In this document: positions 52,870 through 63,867 of the stretch, in pieces
Position numbering within the stretch: position 1 is the first letter of the stretch
How the letters are laid out: each line of letters begins with the position of its first letter
Assembly: GCF_020880995.1 (NCBI RefSeq)
Contig: NZ_JAJISD010000003.1
Span: forward strand, 1 to 64,000
Source of the DNA: Reyranella aquatilis
GTDB taxonomy: Bacteria > Pseudomonadota > Alphaproteobacteria > Reyranellales > Reyranellaceae
DNA length: 64,000 nucleotides
Direction: 5' to 3'
Translations under genes and position numbers: made by a program
The notes under the pieces: model-generated
The model's input: only the letters and a program-made list of their open reading frames with translations
The model's database searches: none
What the model was told of the DNA's origin: nothing

Positions 52870-55101
52870 ATGAATTTGGGCCGGCAGTCGGATCGCGTCC
52901 GGCAAACGACACTCTTTGGCTTGTTCTTCCTCTCGGGGGTGGCGGCCCTCATCTACCAGACGGCCTGGCACAGGCTGCTCGGCCTGTTCGCCGGGGCCGA
53001 CACGATCGCCGCCGCCCTCGTCGTCGGCGCCTTCCTGCTGGGTCTCGGGATCGGCAGCCTCGCCGCCGGCCTCTACGCCGACCGCCTGTCGCGCCGCGCG
53101 GCGCTGATCGCCTTCGCGATCTGCGAGGTCGGGATCGCCGCCTTCGCGCTGCTGAGCCCGTGGCTCTACTACGACGTGATCTATCGCGGCCTGCTGCCGC
53201 TCGCCGAATCGCGTGCCGTGATCTTCGCCGTCGTGTTCGCGGGCCTGCTCTGGCCGACCTTCCTGATGGGCTGTTCGCTGCCCTTCCTGTCCAAGGCGGT
53301 GGTGAGCCAGATCGCCGGCTCCGCGCAATTGATCGGCTGGCTCTACGGGCTCAACACGCTGGGCGCGGGTGTCGGCGCCTTCTTCGGCGGCTGGTACCTG
53401 ATCGGCACGGTGGGCTTCGACAATGCCGTCTATCTCGGGGCGTTGATCAACCTCGTCGTGGCGGGCGGCGGCCTGCTGCTGGCGCGCGGACTCGACATGG
53501 AAGCCGCCCAACCGGTGCCGAAGACGGTCGCGGCGGAGACGGCGGACGGCGTCGTGTGGCGCTGGTCGCTGCTGGTGTTCATCAGCGGCTTCCTGATCGT
53601 CGCCCTGCAGATCGTCTGGTACCGGCTGATCGGCGTGCTGTTGCAATCGAACGGCTACAGTTTCTCGCTGGTGCTCACCGTGTTCCTGCTGGGCGACGCC
53701 GCCGGCCTGCTGGTGGGCGCACGCGTCATCGACCGCATCGCCGATCCGCGGCGCTTCTTCTTCCTGATGCAGGGCATTGCCACGGCGCTCGCTCTGGCCG
53801 GCGCCTGGTTTGTCTATCTCGGCATCGGTGCAGGAATCCTCCCCGCCACCTTCGTCGATCACGACATCATGGGGCCCAACACCGCCAACCCGGCGCTGAT
53901 CCTGCTGCTGCTCGCAGTTGTGGTGCTGCCGGCCTCATTCATCATGGGTTTCTCCTTCCCGGTCGTGCAGAAGGCGGTGCAGCGCGACCTCGACCGGCTG
54001 GGCAGCCGCGTCGGTCTGGTGCAGCTCGCCAACATCGTCGGCAACAGCATGGGCAGCCTGGTGGCCGGGCTCCTCCTGCTCGACCTCGTGGGAACGGCGG
54101 GCACGCTGAAGCTGCTGGTCGCCATCGGCCTCGCCTTCTCCGTCCTGCAGCTCGCCGGACCGCGCGCGACCCGCTGGGCCTACGTTCCGGCAGCCGTCCT
54201 GGTCGCGGGGCTGGCGCTCTTTCCCGGCGGCGAGGAGTTCTGGCGGCGCCTGCACGGGCTCACCGACGAGAAGGCGATCGTGGCCGAGGACAAGACCGGC
54301 CTCAGCCTGCTCAAGATGTCGGGCAACGACTCCCGCGACGAGGGCGGCCGCCTGTACATCCAGGGCCATTCGCAGAGCCGCCTGCCCTTCGACACCGTCC
54401 ACGCCTATCTCGGCGCCATCGGCCCGCTGACCCACGATGCGCCGAGGCGCGTGCTGGTGATCGGCTCGGGCACCGGCGGCACGCCCTATGCGGCGGGGCT
54501 CAATCCCGCGACCGAGCAGGTAAAGGTGATCGAGATCGTGGCGCCGGTTATCGAGACGCTGAAGACCTACACCGCCGCCGGGGGAAAGTCGGGAGTCGAC
54601 GAGCTGCTGTCGAGCCGGCGCTTCGACGTGACGGTCGCCGACGGCCGCCATTCGCTGGCGCTCGATCCGGTGCGCTACGACGTCATCGAGGCCGACGCGA
54701 TCCTGCCCAAGACCGCGCTGTCGGGCCTGCTCAATTCACGTGAGTTCTTCGAGCAGGTGCGGACGAAACTGGCGCCGGGCGGCATCTACGTGCAGTGGGC
54801 GCCGACCGAGCGATCGGTGGCGACGTTCCGCTCGGTCTTTCCCTACGTCACGATGATCCATCCGGCGATGCTGGGCAGCGACCGGCCCATCCCCTACAGC
54901 CGCGAAAAGATCGCCGCGCTGCTGGCGCGGCCGGGCGTGGCCTCGCATCTCACGGCGGCGCGGATAGACCGGGCCGAACTGGGCAGGTGGTTCGAGGACA
55001 AGAAGATCGAGGTGCTCAACGACGGCAGGACCGTGCCGACGGACTCGCCCAACACGGATTTCTTCCCGCGCGACGAGTACTACCTCAATCGTCGTCCTTG
55101 A
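52870..55101 (+). CDS. Membrane-anchored spermidine synthase-like protein
   Basis: The 743-residue protein has about twelve to fourteen membrane helices in residues 1-445 (two MFS-like bundles with GLGIGSLAAGLYADRL near residue 60) and a soluble C-terminal aminopropyltransferase-type SAM domain, with VLVIGSGTGGTPY near 527-540, an EIVAPVIET helix and VTVADGRHSLAL. Such spermidine synthase/MFS fusions are known in bacteria but their product is unclear. The gene is on the strand opposite to the flanking rbfA and truB genes. It overlaps the rbfA end by 17 bp, which argues for an insertion into an ancient operon. The ATG at 52870 follows AGGGTG. Confidence 0.85.
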   Translation: MNLGRQSDRVRQTTLFGLFFLSGVAALIYQTAWHRLLGLFAGADTIAAALVVGAFLLGLGIGSLAAGLYADRLSRRAALIAFAICEVGIAAFALLSPWLYYDVIYRGLLPLAESRAVIFAVVFAGLLWPTFLMGCSLPFLSKAVVSQIAGSAQLIGWLYGLNTLGAGVGAFFGGWYLIGTVGFDNAVYLGALINLVVAGGGLLLARGLDMEAAQPVPKTVAAETADGVVWRWSLLVFISGFLIVALQIVWYRLIGVLLQSNGYSFSLVLTVFLLGDAAGLLVGARVIDRIADPRRFFFLMQGIATALALAGAWFVYLGIGAGILPATFVDHDIMGPNTANPALILLLLAVVVLPASFIMGFSFPVVQKAVQRDLDRLGSRVGLVQLANIVGNSMGSLVAGLLLLDLVGTAGTLKLLVAIGLAFSVLQLAGPRATRWAYVPAAVLVAGLALFPGGEEFWRRLHGLTDEKAIVAEDKTGLSLLKMSGNDSRDEGGRLYIQGHSQSRLPFDTVHAYLGAIGPLTHDAPRRVLVIGSGTGGTPYAAGLNPATEQVKVIEIVAPVIETLKTYTAAGGKSGVDELLSSRRFDVTVADGRHSLALDPVRYDVIEADAILPKTALSGLLNSREFFEQVRTKLAPGGIYVQWAPTERSVATFRSVFPYVTMIHPAMLGSDRPIPYSREKIAALLARPGVASHLTAARIDRAELGRWFEDKKIEVLNDGRTVPTDSPNTDFFPRDEYYLNRRP

Positions 55102-55492
55102 TGTCGCGCGCGACGTCGGGCCGGCGCAGCAGCGCGCCGATCTTGTCGGCCTCGTCGAACGTCCGGTCGATCTCGAAGCGGATCTCGGGGGCGCTGCGCA
55201 GGCCCGCCTTCTCGCTGACCCGGCCACGGAACCACGGCGCGGCACGACGCAGCGCCGCCAGCAGCCTTTCCTGATCGCCGCCGCCCAGCGGCATGACGAA
55301 GGCCGTGGCATTGCGCAGGTCCGGGCTGACGTCGACCGACGTCACGGTGATCGACGCTTCGCGCAGCTCGGGGTCGCGCATGTTGCCGCGCTCGAGCAGG
55401 TCGGCCAGCAGATGGCGGATCTCCTCACCCACCCGGAGCTGACGCTGGCCGGGGGCGCGATGTTCCTTGTCGGACGAACGACGCCGCGACAT
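55085..55492 (-). CDS. rbfA: 30S ribosome-binding factor RbfA
   Basis: The 135-residue protein has the RbfA pattern RQLRVGEEIRHLLADLLERG, then ITVTSVDVSPDLRNATAFVMPLGG and RSAPEIRFEIDRTFDEADKI. It assists late maturation of the 30S subunit. The AAGAGGT site before the ATG at 55492 fixes the start. It follows infB on the same strand after a 149-bp gap filled by a palindromic repeat. Its own 3' end overlaps the divergent-strand spermidine synthase-like gene. Confidence 0.95.
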   Translation of the reverse strand: MSRRRSSDKEHRAPGQRQLRVGEEIRHLLADLLERGNMRDPELREASITVTSVDVSPDLRNATAFVMPLGGGDQERLLAALRRAAPWFRGRVSEKAGLRSAPEIRFEIDRTFDEADKIGALLRRPDVARDIKDDD

Positions 55493-55510
55493 GGCGTTAC
55501 CTCTTGTTTG

Positions 55511-55632
55511 CACCTCCCCATTCAAATGGGGAGGTGTCGGCGTCCTACGCCGACGGAACTGTCAATGCGACGGTGGACTTGTGACCCCACCGTCGCCGCA
55601 AGACGGCGCCGACTCCCCCGGCGACGGGGGAG
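55511..55632. repeat. Composite palindromic (REP-like) element, copy C
   Basis: The same four-part design as 14914-15036. CACCTCCCCAT pairs with ATGGGGAGGTG (55511-55536), GTCGGCG with CGCCGAC (55536-55554), a CCGTCGCCGCAAGACGGC-like hairpin lies near 55590-55608, and CTCCCCC pairs with GGGGGAG (55613-55632). It lies inside the infB-rbfA intergenic region, where it must be transcribed. Confidence 0.75.
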
Positions 55633-55641
55633 CGACTTTGA

Positions 55642-58377
<2,736 letters not shown>

Positions 58378-58409
58378 GTCGGCTGTTGTCCTTGGTCCGC
58401 CCCGGCCCG

Positions 58410-59018
58410 TCAACCGGCGCTGTTCAACCGGAAGCCGCGCCATCGCGACGCCCCGGCAGAAATTCGTTCAATGAAGGCCCCGCCCGCATCATCGCGCGCG
58501 ATCGCCACGTAAACCGCCTGTTCGCGGCCGAAGATTCCGCCCAGCGCGGCCGCATCGCCCAGTCTCTCGAGCCGCAGGCCCGTCGCCCGCAACTTCTGCA
58601 ATCCATCGCCGTCGGCCTCGTCGGCGACGACGATCAGCCCCGCCTGCCCGCGGCCGATCATCTGCTCGACCTTCACGAAGCCCGCCACCGCACGCCCGGC
58701 GCGACGGGCCCGGCCGAGATCGGCCAGCACCCGATCGAGCAGCAGCCGCTCCACCCGGTCGGCCAGATCAGGCGACGTCTTGACCGGCGCCCGCGCGGCC
58801 TTCGAAAACAGCTTCTTTTCGATTGCCCGTTCGAGCGCCGCACGCTCCGCCCGCACCCACATGCCGCGACCCGGAAGCTGGCGCGCCAGATCGGGCACGG
58901 CATCGCCTTCGGGGCCGACGACGAACCGGATCATCTTCTCCGGTGCGCCTTCCTCGCCGGTCGCGATGCAGGTGCGCATCGGGCCGGCGGGGGGCACCGT
59001 GAGATGGGGTTCGCTCAT
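58410..59018 (-). CDS. YlxR (DUF448) RNA-binding protein with L7Ae-like C-terminus
   Basis: The 202-residue protein starts with the YlxR fold ([20 protein letters not shown], then [17 protein letters not shown]) and continues with an L7Ae/YlxQ-like segment ([19 protein letters not shown], then [18 protein letters not shown]). In alphaproteobacteria the two proteins are commonly fused and sit between nusA and infB. Both modules bind RNA and are thought to serve transcription or ribosome function. The start at 59018 has a weak ribosome site. The gap to the infB ATG is 32 bp. Confidence 0.9.
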   Translation of the reverse strand: MSEPHLTVPPAGPMRTCIATGEEGAPEKMIRFVVGPEGDAVPDLARQLPGRGMWVRAERAALERAIEKKLFSKAARAPVKTSPDLADRVERLLLDRVLADLGRARRAGRAVAGFVKVEQMIGRGQAGLIVVADEADGDGLQKLRATGLRLERLGDAAALGGIFGREQAVYVAIARDDAGGAFIERISAGASRWRGFRLNSAG

Positions 59019-59067
59019 GGCGACGGCAAGGGTGGAGGGGTCGAACAACGGGGCGCTCTTCCTCCGC

Positions 59068-60603
59068 TCAGGCCTTCGCTTCGTCGGCCGGAGCGGCCTC
59101 GTCGGCGAACCAGTGCTCGCGCGCCTTCATGATGATGGCGTTGGCGGCATCGTTGTCGATGGTGCTCTCGCCCACGATCTCGCGCAGCTCGTCGGAGGCG
59201 AGATCGGCCAGATCGTCGAGCGTCTTCACGCCCGCTTCGCCCAGCGCCACGACCATCGCGAGCGTCAGACCCTCGGCGTTGGCGACCTCTTCCGCGACGC
59301 CCAGCGTCGCGAGGCGCTCTGCCAGTTCGGCATCGCGCTTCTCGAGATACTCGCGGGCGCGACGCTGCAGCTCGGTGGCGATCTCCTCGTCGAAGCCCTC
59401 GACGCCGGCCAGGTCCTCGACCGCGGCCTCCGAGACGTCCTCGACCGTGGCATAGCCTTCGGCGACCAGCAGGTGGGCGATCACGTCGTCGACGTCGAGT
59501 GTGGCCTTGAACAGCTCGGTGCGCTCGCGCGTGTCCTTCTGGCGGCGCTCGCTCTCCTCGGTCTCGGTCATGATGTCGATCTCCCAGCCGGTGAGCTGGG
59601 AGGCGAGCTTCACGTTCTGGCCGCGGCGGCCGATCGCGAGGCTGAGCTGGTCGTCGGGAACCACGACCTCGGTCTTGTTCTTCTCCTCGTCCATCAGCAC
59701 CTTGCTGACCTCGGCCGGCGCCAGCGCGTTGACGATGAAGTTCGCCGTGTCGTTCGACCACGGGATGATGTCGACCTTCTCGCCCTGCAGCTCCTGCACG
59801 ACGGCCTGCACGCGGCTGCCGCGCATGCCGACGCAGGCGCCGATCGGGTCGATCGAGCTGTCGTGGGAGAGCACCGCGATCTTGGCGCGGCTGCCGGGAT
59901 CGCGGGCGACAGCCTTGATCTCGATGATGTTGTCGTAGATCTCCGGCACTTCCTGCGTGAACAGCTTGGCCATGAACTGGGGATGGCTGCGCGACAGGAA
60001 GATCTGCGGGCCGCGCGGCTCCTCGCGCACGTCGAAGATGTAGGCGCGCACGCGGTCGTTCACGCGCAGCGATTCGCGCGGGATCGTCTCGTCGCGACGG
60101 ATCACGCCCTCGGCGCGCTGCAGGTCGACGGTGATGTTGCCGTAGTCGACGCGCTTGACCACGCCCGACACGATCTCGCCGATGCGGTCCTTGAATTCCT
60201 CGTACTGGCGCTTGCGCTCGCTCTCGCGCATGCGCTGCGTGATCACCTGCTTGGCTGTCTGCGCGGCGACGCGGCCGAAGTCGATCGGCGGCAGTTCGTC
60301 GGTCAGGAAGTCGCCGACCTGGGCCTCGGGATTGCGGCGCTGGGCCTCGGCGACCGAGACCTGGATGTTCTCGTTCTCGATCGGATCGGCCACCTGCATG
60401 TAGCGCAGAAGCTTGATCTCGCCGGTCTTGCGGTCGATCTCGGCGCGGATATCGTGCTCAAGCCCGTACTTGGCGCGGCCCGACTTCTGGATGGCCTGTT
60501 CCATCGCCTCGAGCACTTCCTCGCGTTCGATGCCCTTCTCGCGGGCGACCATGTCGGCCACCTGAAGCATCTCAAGGCGCGGGATATCGGCTGTCGTCGC
60601 CAT
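59068..60603 (-). CDS. nusA: Transcription termination/antitermination factor NusA
   Basis: The 511-residue protein has an N-terminal RNAP-binding domain, an S1 domain (IGEIVSGVVKRVDYGNITVDL near 135), KH domains (GACVGMRGSRVQAVVQEL and DDQLSLAIGRRGQNVKLA), and two C-terminal acidic repeats of the type that bind alpha subunit and lambda N, here ending in DEAAPADEAKA. It modulates pausing and termination. A strong ribosome site (AGAGGGAAG) fixes the ATG at 60603. rimP lies just upstream in the same operon. Confidence 0.97.
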   Translation of the reverse strand: MATTADIPRLEMLQVADMVAREKGIEREEVLEAMEQAIQKSGRAKYGLEHDIRAEIDRKTGEIKLLRYMQVADPIENENIQVSVAEAQRRNPEAQVGDFLTDELPPIDFGRVAAQTAKQVITQRMRESERKRQYEEFKDRIGEIVSGVVKRVDYGNITVDLQRAEGVIRRDETIPRESLRVNDRVRAYIFDVREEPRGPQIFLSRSHPQFMAKLFTQEVPEIYDNIIEIKAVARDPGSRAKIAVLSHDSSIDPIGACVGMRGSRVQAVVQELQGEKVDIIPWSNDTANFIVNALAPAEVSKVLMDEEKNKTEVVVPDDQLSLAIGRRGQNVKLASQLTGWEIDIMTETEESERRQKDTRERTELFKATLDVDDVIAHLLVAEGYATVEDVSEAAVEDLAGVEGFDEEIATELQRRAREYLEKRDAELAERLATLGVAEEVANAEGLTLAMVVALGEAGVKTLDDLADLASDELREIVGESTIDNDAANAIIMKAREHWFADEAAPADEAKA

Positions 60604-60632
60604 GTTTCTTCCCTCTTCTCTAGCCAGTCCGT

Positions 60633-61142
60633 TCAGTGGGTCTGCCCGGCCGCGCCCTCGGCGGCCAGACGGTGTTCTTCGATCAGACGGTCGGTCAGTT
60701 CGAGCTTGGCGCGCGTCACCGCTTCGAGCGGCACCGCGGCTTCCTTGCCGTCGTCGAGCTTGAGGCGCACCAGGCCGCCGTCGAGGCCGAGCAGCGTTCC
60801 CTTGAAGCGCCGCCGCCCCTCGACCGGCAGGGCGGTCTCGAGACGGGCGAGATGACCCGCCCAGCGCGCGTAGTCCTTCGCCCTGGTGAGCGGCCGGTCG
60901 ATGCCGGGCGAGCTCACTTCCAGCGTGTAGGCCCCGGCGATCGGGTCCTCGACGTCGAGCACGGCCGAGACCGCGCGCGACACGGTCGCGCAATCCTCGA
61001 CGTCCAGCGGCCGGCCGTCGGCCGGCTCGATCATGATCTGCAGCGTCCCGCCCTTGCTCAGGGCGACGCGAACCACCTCGAAGCCCATGCCGACGATGGT
61101 CGGGGCAACGATGTCTTCGATTCGACGCAGCAGATCGGTCAC
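60633..61142 (-). CDS. rimP: Ribosome maturation factor RimP
   Basis: The 169-residue protein has the RimP pattern: IVAPTIVGMGFEVVRVALSK, the LQIMIEPADG strand, LDVEDCATVSRAVSAVLDVED and the YTLEVSSPGIDRPLTRAKDY block. It helps 30S maturation. I choose the GTG at 61142, which places the start right before the conserved helix and has GAGAAG upstream. Longer in-frame starts (TTG at 61184, or further up) would run through a terminator-like hairpin. nusA starts 29 bp after its stop. Confidence 0.93.
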   Translation of the reverse strand: MTDLLRRIEDIVAPTIVGMGFEVVRVALSKGGTLQIMIEPADGRPLDVEDCATVSRAVSAVLDVEDPIAGAYTLEVSSPGIDRPLTRAKDYARWAGHLARLETALPVEGRRRFKGTLLGLDGGLVRLKLDDGKEAAVPLEAVTRAKLELTDRLIEEHRLAAEGAAGQTH

Positions 61143-61190
61143 GCGGGCTTTGCTTCTCGACGATTTGGGCGGTTGGGAGGAGGCCAAATG

Positions 61191-61219
61191 AAAAGAGCGG
61201 GTTTTTGGCCCACTCTTTT
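61191..61219 (-). promoter_or_regulatory. Leader hairpin plus T-run ahead of rimP-nusA-infB (attenuator candidate)
   Basis: AAAAGAGCGGG (61191-61201) pairs with CCCACTCTTTT (61209-61219) except for one central mismatch, with a 7-base loop. Read on the minus strand the stem ends in TTTTCATTT, the look of an intrinsic terminator, 49 bp upstream of the rimP start. A terminator in this leader would give NusA a way to control its own operon. Confidence 0.55.
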
Positions 61220-61326
61220 TCTTTGGTTCATCCCGTGAACCCGATGAGGATGGCGCGGATATAGGCTCCCGCCCTTCAACTGGCAAGGGATTCCGCACCC
61301 CCTATGGGGGGACCCGAACTGCCCTC

Positions 61327-61359
61327 TATATATAGTGTCATCTAACCCTGCCCATTCAA
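61327..61359 (-). promoter_or_regulatory. Possible promoter of the rimP operon
   Basis: On the minus strand TTGAAT (61354-61359) precedes a TATATA run (61327-61334) by 17-19 bp. This is the only AT-rich patch between trmB and rimP and is upstream of the leader hairpin. Box quality is modest. Confidence 0.3.
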
Positions 61360-61394
61360 AAGGGGAGGCGGCGCCTTACACCGCGGAGGGCCAA

Positions 61395-62123
61395 TTAGCG
61401 ACGCCGCAACCTCAGGAAGACCGGTTTGTGGCCGGCGAGCATCTTCTTTTCGTAGCGGGTCTCGGGCCAGTCTTCCGGCCGGCCGCGCCAGTCGGCGGGA
61501 GATTCGGCCAGCCATTCGAAGGCGGGATGGCGGCAGGCGTGCTCGACCATCCAGGGCAGGTAGCTCGGGTCGTCCGTCGCCACCCGCAGCTCGGCGCCGG
61601 GCTTCATCAGGCGGGCCAGGATGTCGAGGTTGGCGCGCTGCACGAAGCGGCGCTTGTGATGGCGCGCCTTGGGCCATGGATCGGGAAACAGCACGAAGGC
61701 GCGCGACAATGACTGCGGCGGCAGCGCCTGCATCACGAAGCGCGCATCGTCCGTGAAGAGGCGCACGTTCGACACGCCCGTCCGTTCGACGTGCGCGAGG
61801 CACTTTGCAACGCCGTTGATGTAGGGCTCGCAGCCGATCAGACCGACGTCGGGATGATGTTCGGCCTGCCAGACCAGATGCTCGCCGGCACCGAAGCCGA
61901 CTTCCAGCCAGACGCCGGCAGCCGGCAGCGTGTCGCCGAACAGACGGGCGAGATCGATCTTGGCGGCGCTTTCGGCAACCTCGTTGTCGGGTGTGACGAC
62001 GGGCGCGGCCGGCAGGGCGACTTCGAGGCGAGGCAGCAGCGTGTCGAGCAGCGACTGCTGCCCGGCCCGCAGTTTCTTGCCCCGTCGACGGCCATGAAGC
62101 GTGCGTCGGCGGGCTTCTTCCAT
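61395..62123 (-). CDS. trmB: tRNA (guanine-46-N7)-methyltransferase TrmB
   Basis: The 242-residue protein has an N-terminal basic segment (RRRTLHGRRRGKKLRAGQQ), the SAM motif VWLEVGFGAGEHL, GCEPYINGVAKCL and the family marker FPDPWPKARHHKRR, followed by TDDPSYLPWM. It forms m7G46 in tRNA variable loops. It lies between the ThDP enzyme and the rimP operon on the same strand, with a 252-bp gap to rimP, so it is probably transcribed with neither. Confidence 0.95.
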   Translation of the reverse strand: MEEARRRTLHGRRRGKKLRAGQQSLLDTLLPRLEVALPAAPVVTPDNEVAESAAKIDLARLFGDTLPAAGVWLEVGFGAGEHLVWQAEHHPDVGLIGCEPYINGVAKCLAHVERTGVSNVRLFTDDARFVMQALPPQSLSRAFVLFPDPWPKARHHKRRFVQRANLDILARLMKPGAELRVATDDPSYLPWMVEHACRHPAFEWLAESPADWRGRPEDWPETRYEKKMLAGHKPVFLRLRRR

Positions 62124-62141
62124 GATGCTTTCCGCGCGGCC

Positions 62142-63686
62142 CTACATGATCACGTCGATGAGGTACGGGCCCTTCTGCGACATGGCGTAGGTGAGCTGCT
62201 TGGTCAACTCCTCGAGATTGTGCGCCTTGCCGCCCGGGACGCCCATGCTCTTCGACATCATCGAGAAGTCGAGCGTCGGCCGGTCGAGAGTCAGCATGTC
62301 GATGGCGCGCGGGCCGGGATTGGCGGCGCCGACGTCGGCGAGCTGGCTGTAGAGGATGTTGTAGGAGCGGTTCGAGAAGATCATCACGCAGACGTCGAGA
62401 TTCTCGCGCGCCATCGTCCACAGCGACTGGATCGTGTACATCGCCGAGCCGTCGCCGATCATGCAGATGACCTTGCGGTCCGGGCAGGCGACGGCCGCAC
62501 CGACCGCCACCGGTCCGCCGAAGCCGATCGAGCCGCCCATATTGTTCAGCCAGTCGTGCGGCGGGGCGCCGGCGCTGAACGGGAAGAAGCCGCGGCCCGT
62601 GGTGACCGATTCGTCGACCACGATCGCGCCTTCCGGCATCGTCGCGCCCAGTGCCTGACCCAGCCCGTCGAGCGTGAACTTGCCGGTGGGACGCTCCGGC
62701 CGACTCGGCTGGGCGATGCCCTCGGGCTTCACGTTCATCGCATCGAGTTCCATCGCCAGCGCCTCGAGCGAGCCGATCGGATCGCCCTCGACCGGACAGA
62801 GCGTCGAGATCTCGCAATCGTCCGGCGACAGCACGGACGGCTTGCCGGGATAGGCGAAGAAAGCGAACGGCGCCTTGGCGCCGCACAGCACCATCTGCTT
62901 GGTACCCTTGAGCTGGGCCAGCGCGTTCTCGACCACGAAATGCAGACGCAGCACCGGGATGCGGCCGGCGCCGCGCTCGATGCGCGCCGTGCCGCCGGCG
63001 CCCTGCACCTTGCAGCCGGTCTTGGCGGCGATCTTGCCGGCGAGTTCGAGGCCGCGGGCGCGCAGTGCACGGCCGCCGATGAACAGCATGGCGCCCGGCT
63101 GCTTCAACGCCTTGGCGGCCGCGACGACCGTCTCCTTCGACGGCTTGGCCGGCGCCGGCGCGGCCGGCGTCTCGGCCACGCCGTCGGCTTCGCCCCAGGC
63201 GGTGTCGGCGGGCAGGATCAGGGTCGCGATCTGGCCCGGCGCGACATTCGCCGCCTGGATCGCCAGCGCGCCGTCGCCGGCCACCGTCTTCGAGGTCGGC
63301 GAGGTCTTCACCCAGTGCGAGAAGGGACGCGCGATGCCTTCGATGTCCGCGGTGAGCGGCGTGTCGTACTTGATGTGATAGAGCGCGTGCTCGCCCACGA
63401 TGTTGACGACGCCGGAGCCCGCCTTCTTGGCGTTGTGCAGGTTGGCCGCCGCGTTGGCGAGGCCCGGGCCGAGATGCAGCAGGGTCGAGGCCGGCTTGTC
63501 GGTCATACGGTAGTAGCCGTCGGCCGCGCCGCTGCAGACGCCCTCGAACAGGCCGAGCACGCAGCGCATCCCCTCGACGCGATCGAGCGCGCCCACGAAA
63601 TGCATCTCCGAGGTGCCGGGGTTGGCGAAACAGACCTCGACGCCGCCCTTCACCAAGGTGCGGACCAGACTTTCAGCTCCGTTCAT
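62142..63686 (-). CDS. Thiamine-diphosphate-dependent enzyme (acetolactate synthase/benzoylformate decarboxylase type)
   Basis: The 514-residue protein has the three-domain ThDP fold. E48 in GLFEGVCSGAADGY activates the cofactor; a central Rossmann-like domain follows (GAMLFIGGRALRARGLELA). The ThDP motif is MIGDGSAMYTIQSLW, followed by the N of MIFSN. It lacks a clear FAD-binding acetolactate synthase stamp, so a decarboxylase or carboligase acting on a 2-oxoacid is likelier. The strong GGGGGAG site sets the start at 63686. trmB follows after 18 bp. Confidence 0.88.
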   Translation of the reverse strand: MNGAESLVRTLVKGGVEVCFANPGTSEMHFVGALDRVEGMRCVLGLFEGVCSGAADGYYRMTDKPASTLLHLGPGLANAAANLHNAKKAGSGVVNIVGEHALYHIKYDTPLTADIEGIARPFSHWVKTSPTSKTVAGDGALAIQAANVAPGQIATLILPADTAWGEADGVAETPAAPAPAKPSKETVVAAAKALKQPGAMLFIGGRALRARGLELAGKIAAKTGCKVQGAGGTARIERGAGRIPVLRLHFVVENALAQLKGTKQMVLCGAKAPFAFFAYPGKPSVLSPDDCEISTLCPVEGDPIGSLEALAMELDAMNVKPEGIAQPSRPERPTGKFTLDGLGQALGATMPEGAIVVDESVTTGRGFFPFSAGAPPHDWLNNMGGSIGFGGPVAVGAAVACPDRKVICMIGDGSAMYTIQSLWTMARENLDVCVMIFSNRSYNILYSQLADVGAANPGPRAIDMLTLDRPTLDFSMMSKSMGVPGGKAHNLEELTKQLTYAMSQKGPYLIDVIM

Positions 63687-63867
63687 CGACTCCCCCAAAC
63701 GCGGATGATTTTGAATCGGCCGGCACCCTAGGCCAGTCGTGGCGTTTACCCAAGTCTTTGCGAATGAAGGAGAAATTCCGTAAGTCGAACGTTCTCTCTT
63801 TATTCTCAACGTTCTATTCTTTATATTTGAAGCATTATTTGAGTTCTTTGAAACGAAAGACTTTTCC
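63687..63867. promoter_or_regulatory. AT-rich divergent promoter region with AACGTTCT repeats
   Basis: This 181-bp gap between divergent genes turns strongly AT-rich from about 63740 on. Two AACGTTCT direct repeats lie at 63788-63795 and 63808-63815, 20 bp apart, about two helical turns. They look like paired binding sites for an activator or repressor of the gene starting at 63868. No clear sigma boxes are named. Confidence 0.5.

Noticed and set aside
61220..61340. tRNA or small RNA gene upstream of rimP
   Set aside because: No cloverleaf or tRNA T-loop pattern is seen; the symmetries here are short and fit a promoter and leader.
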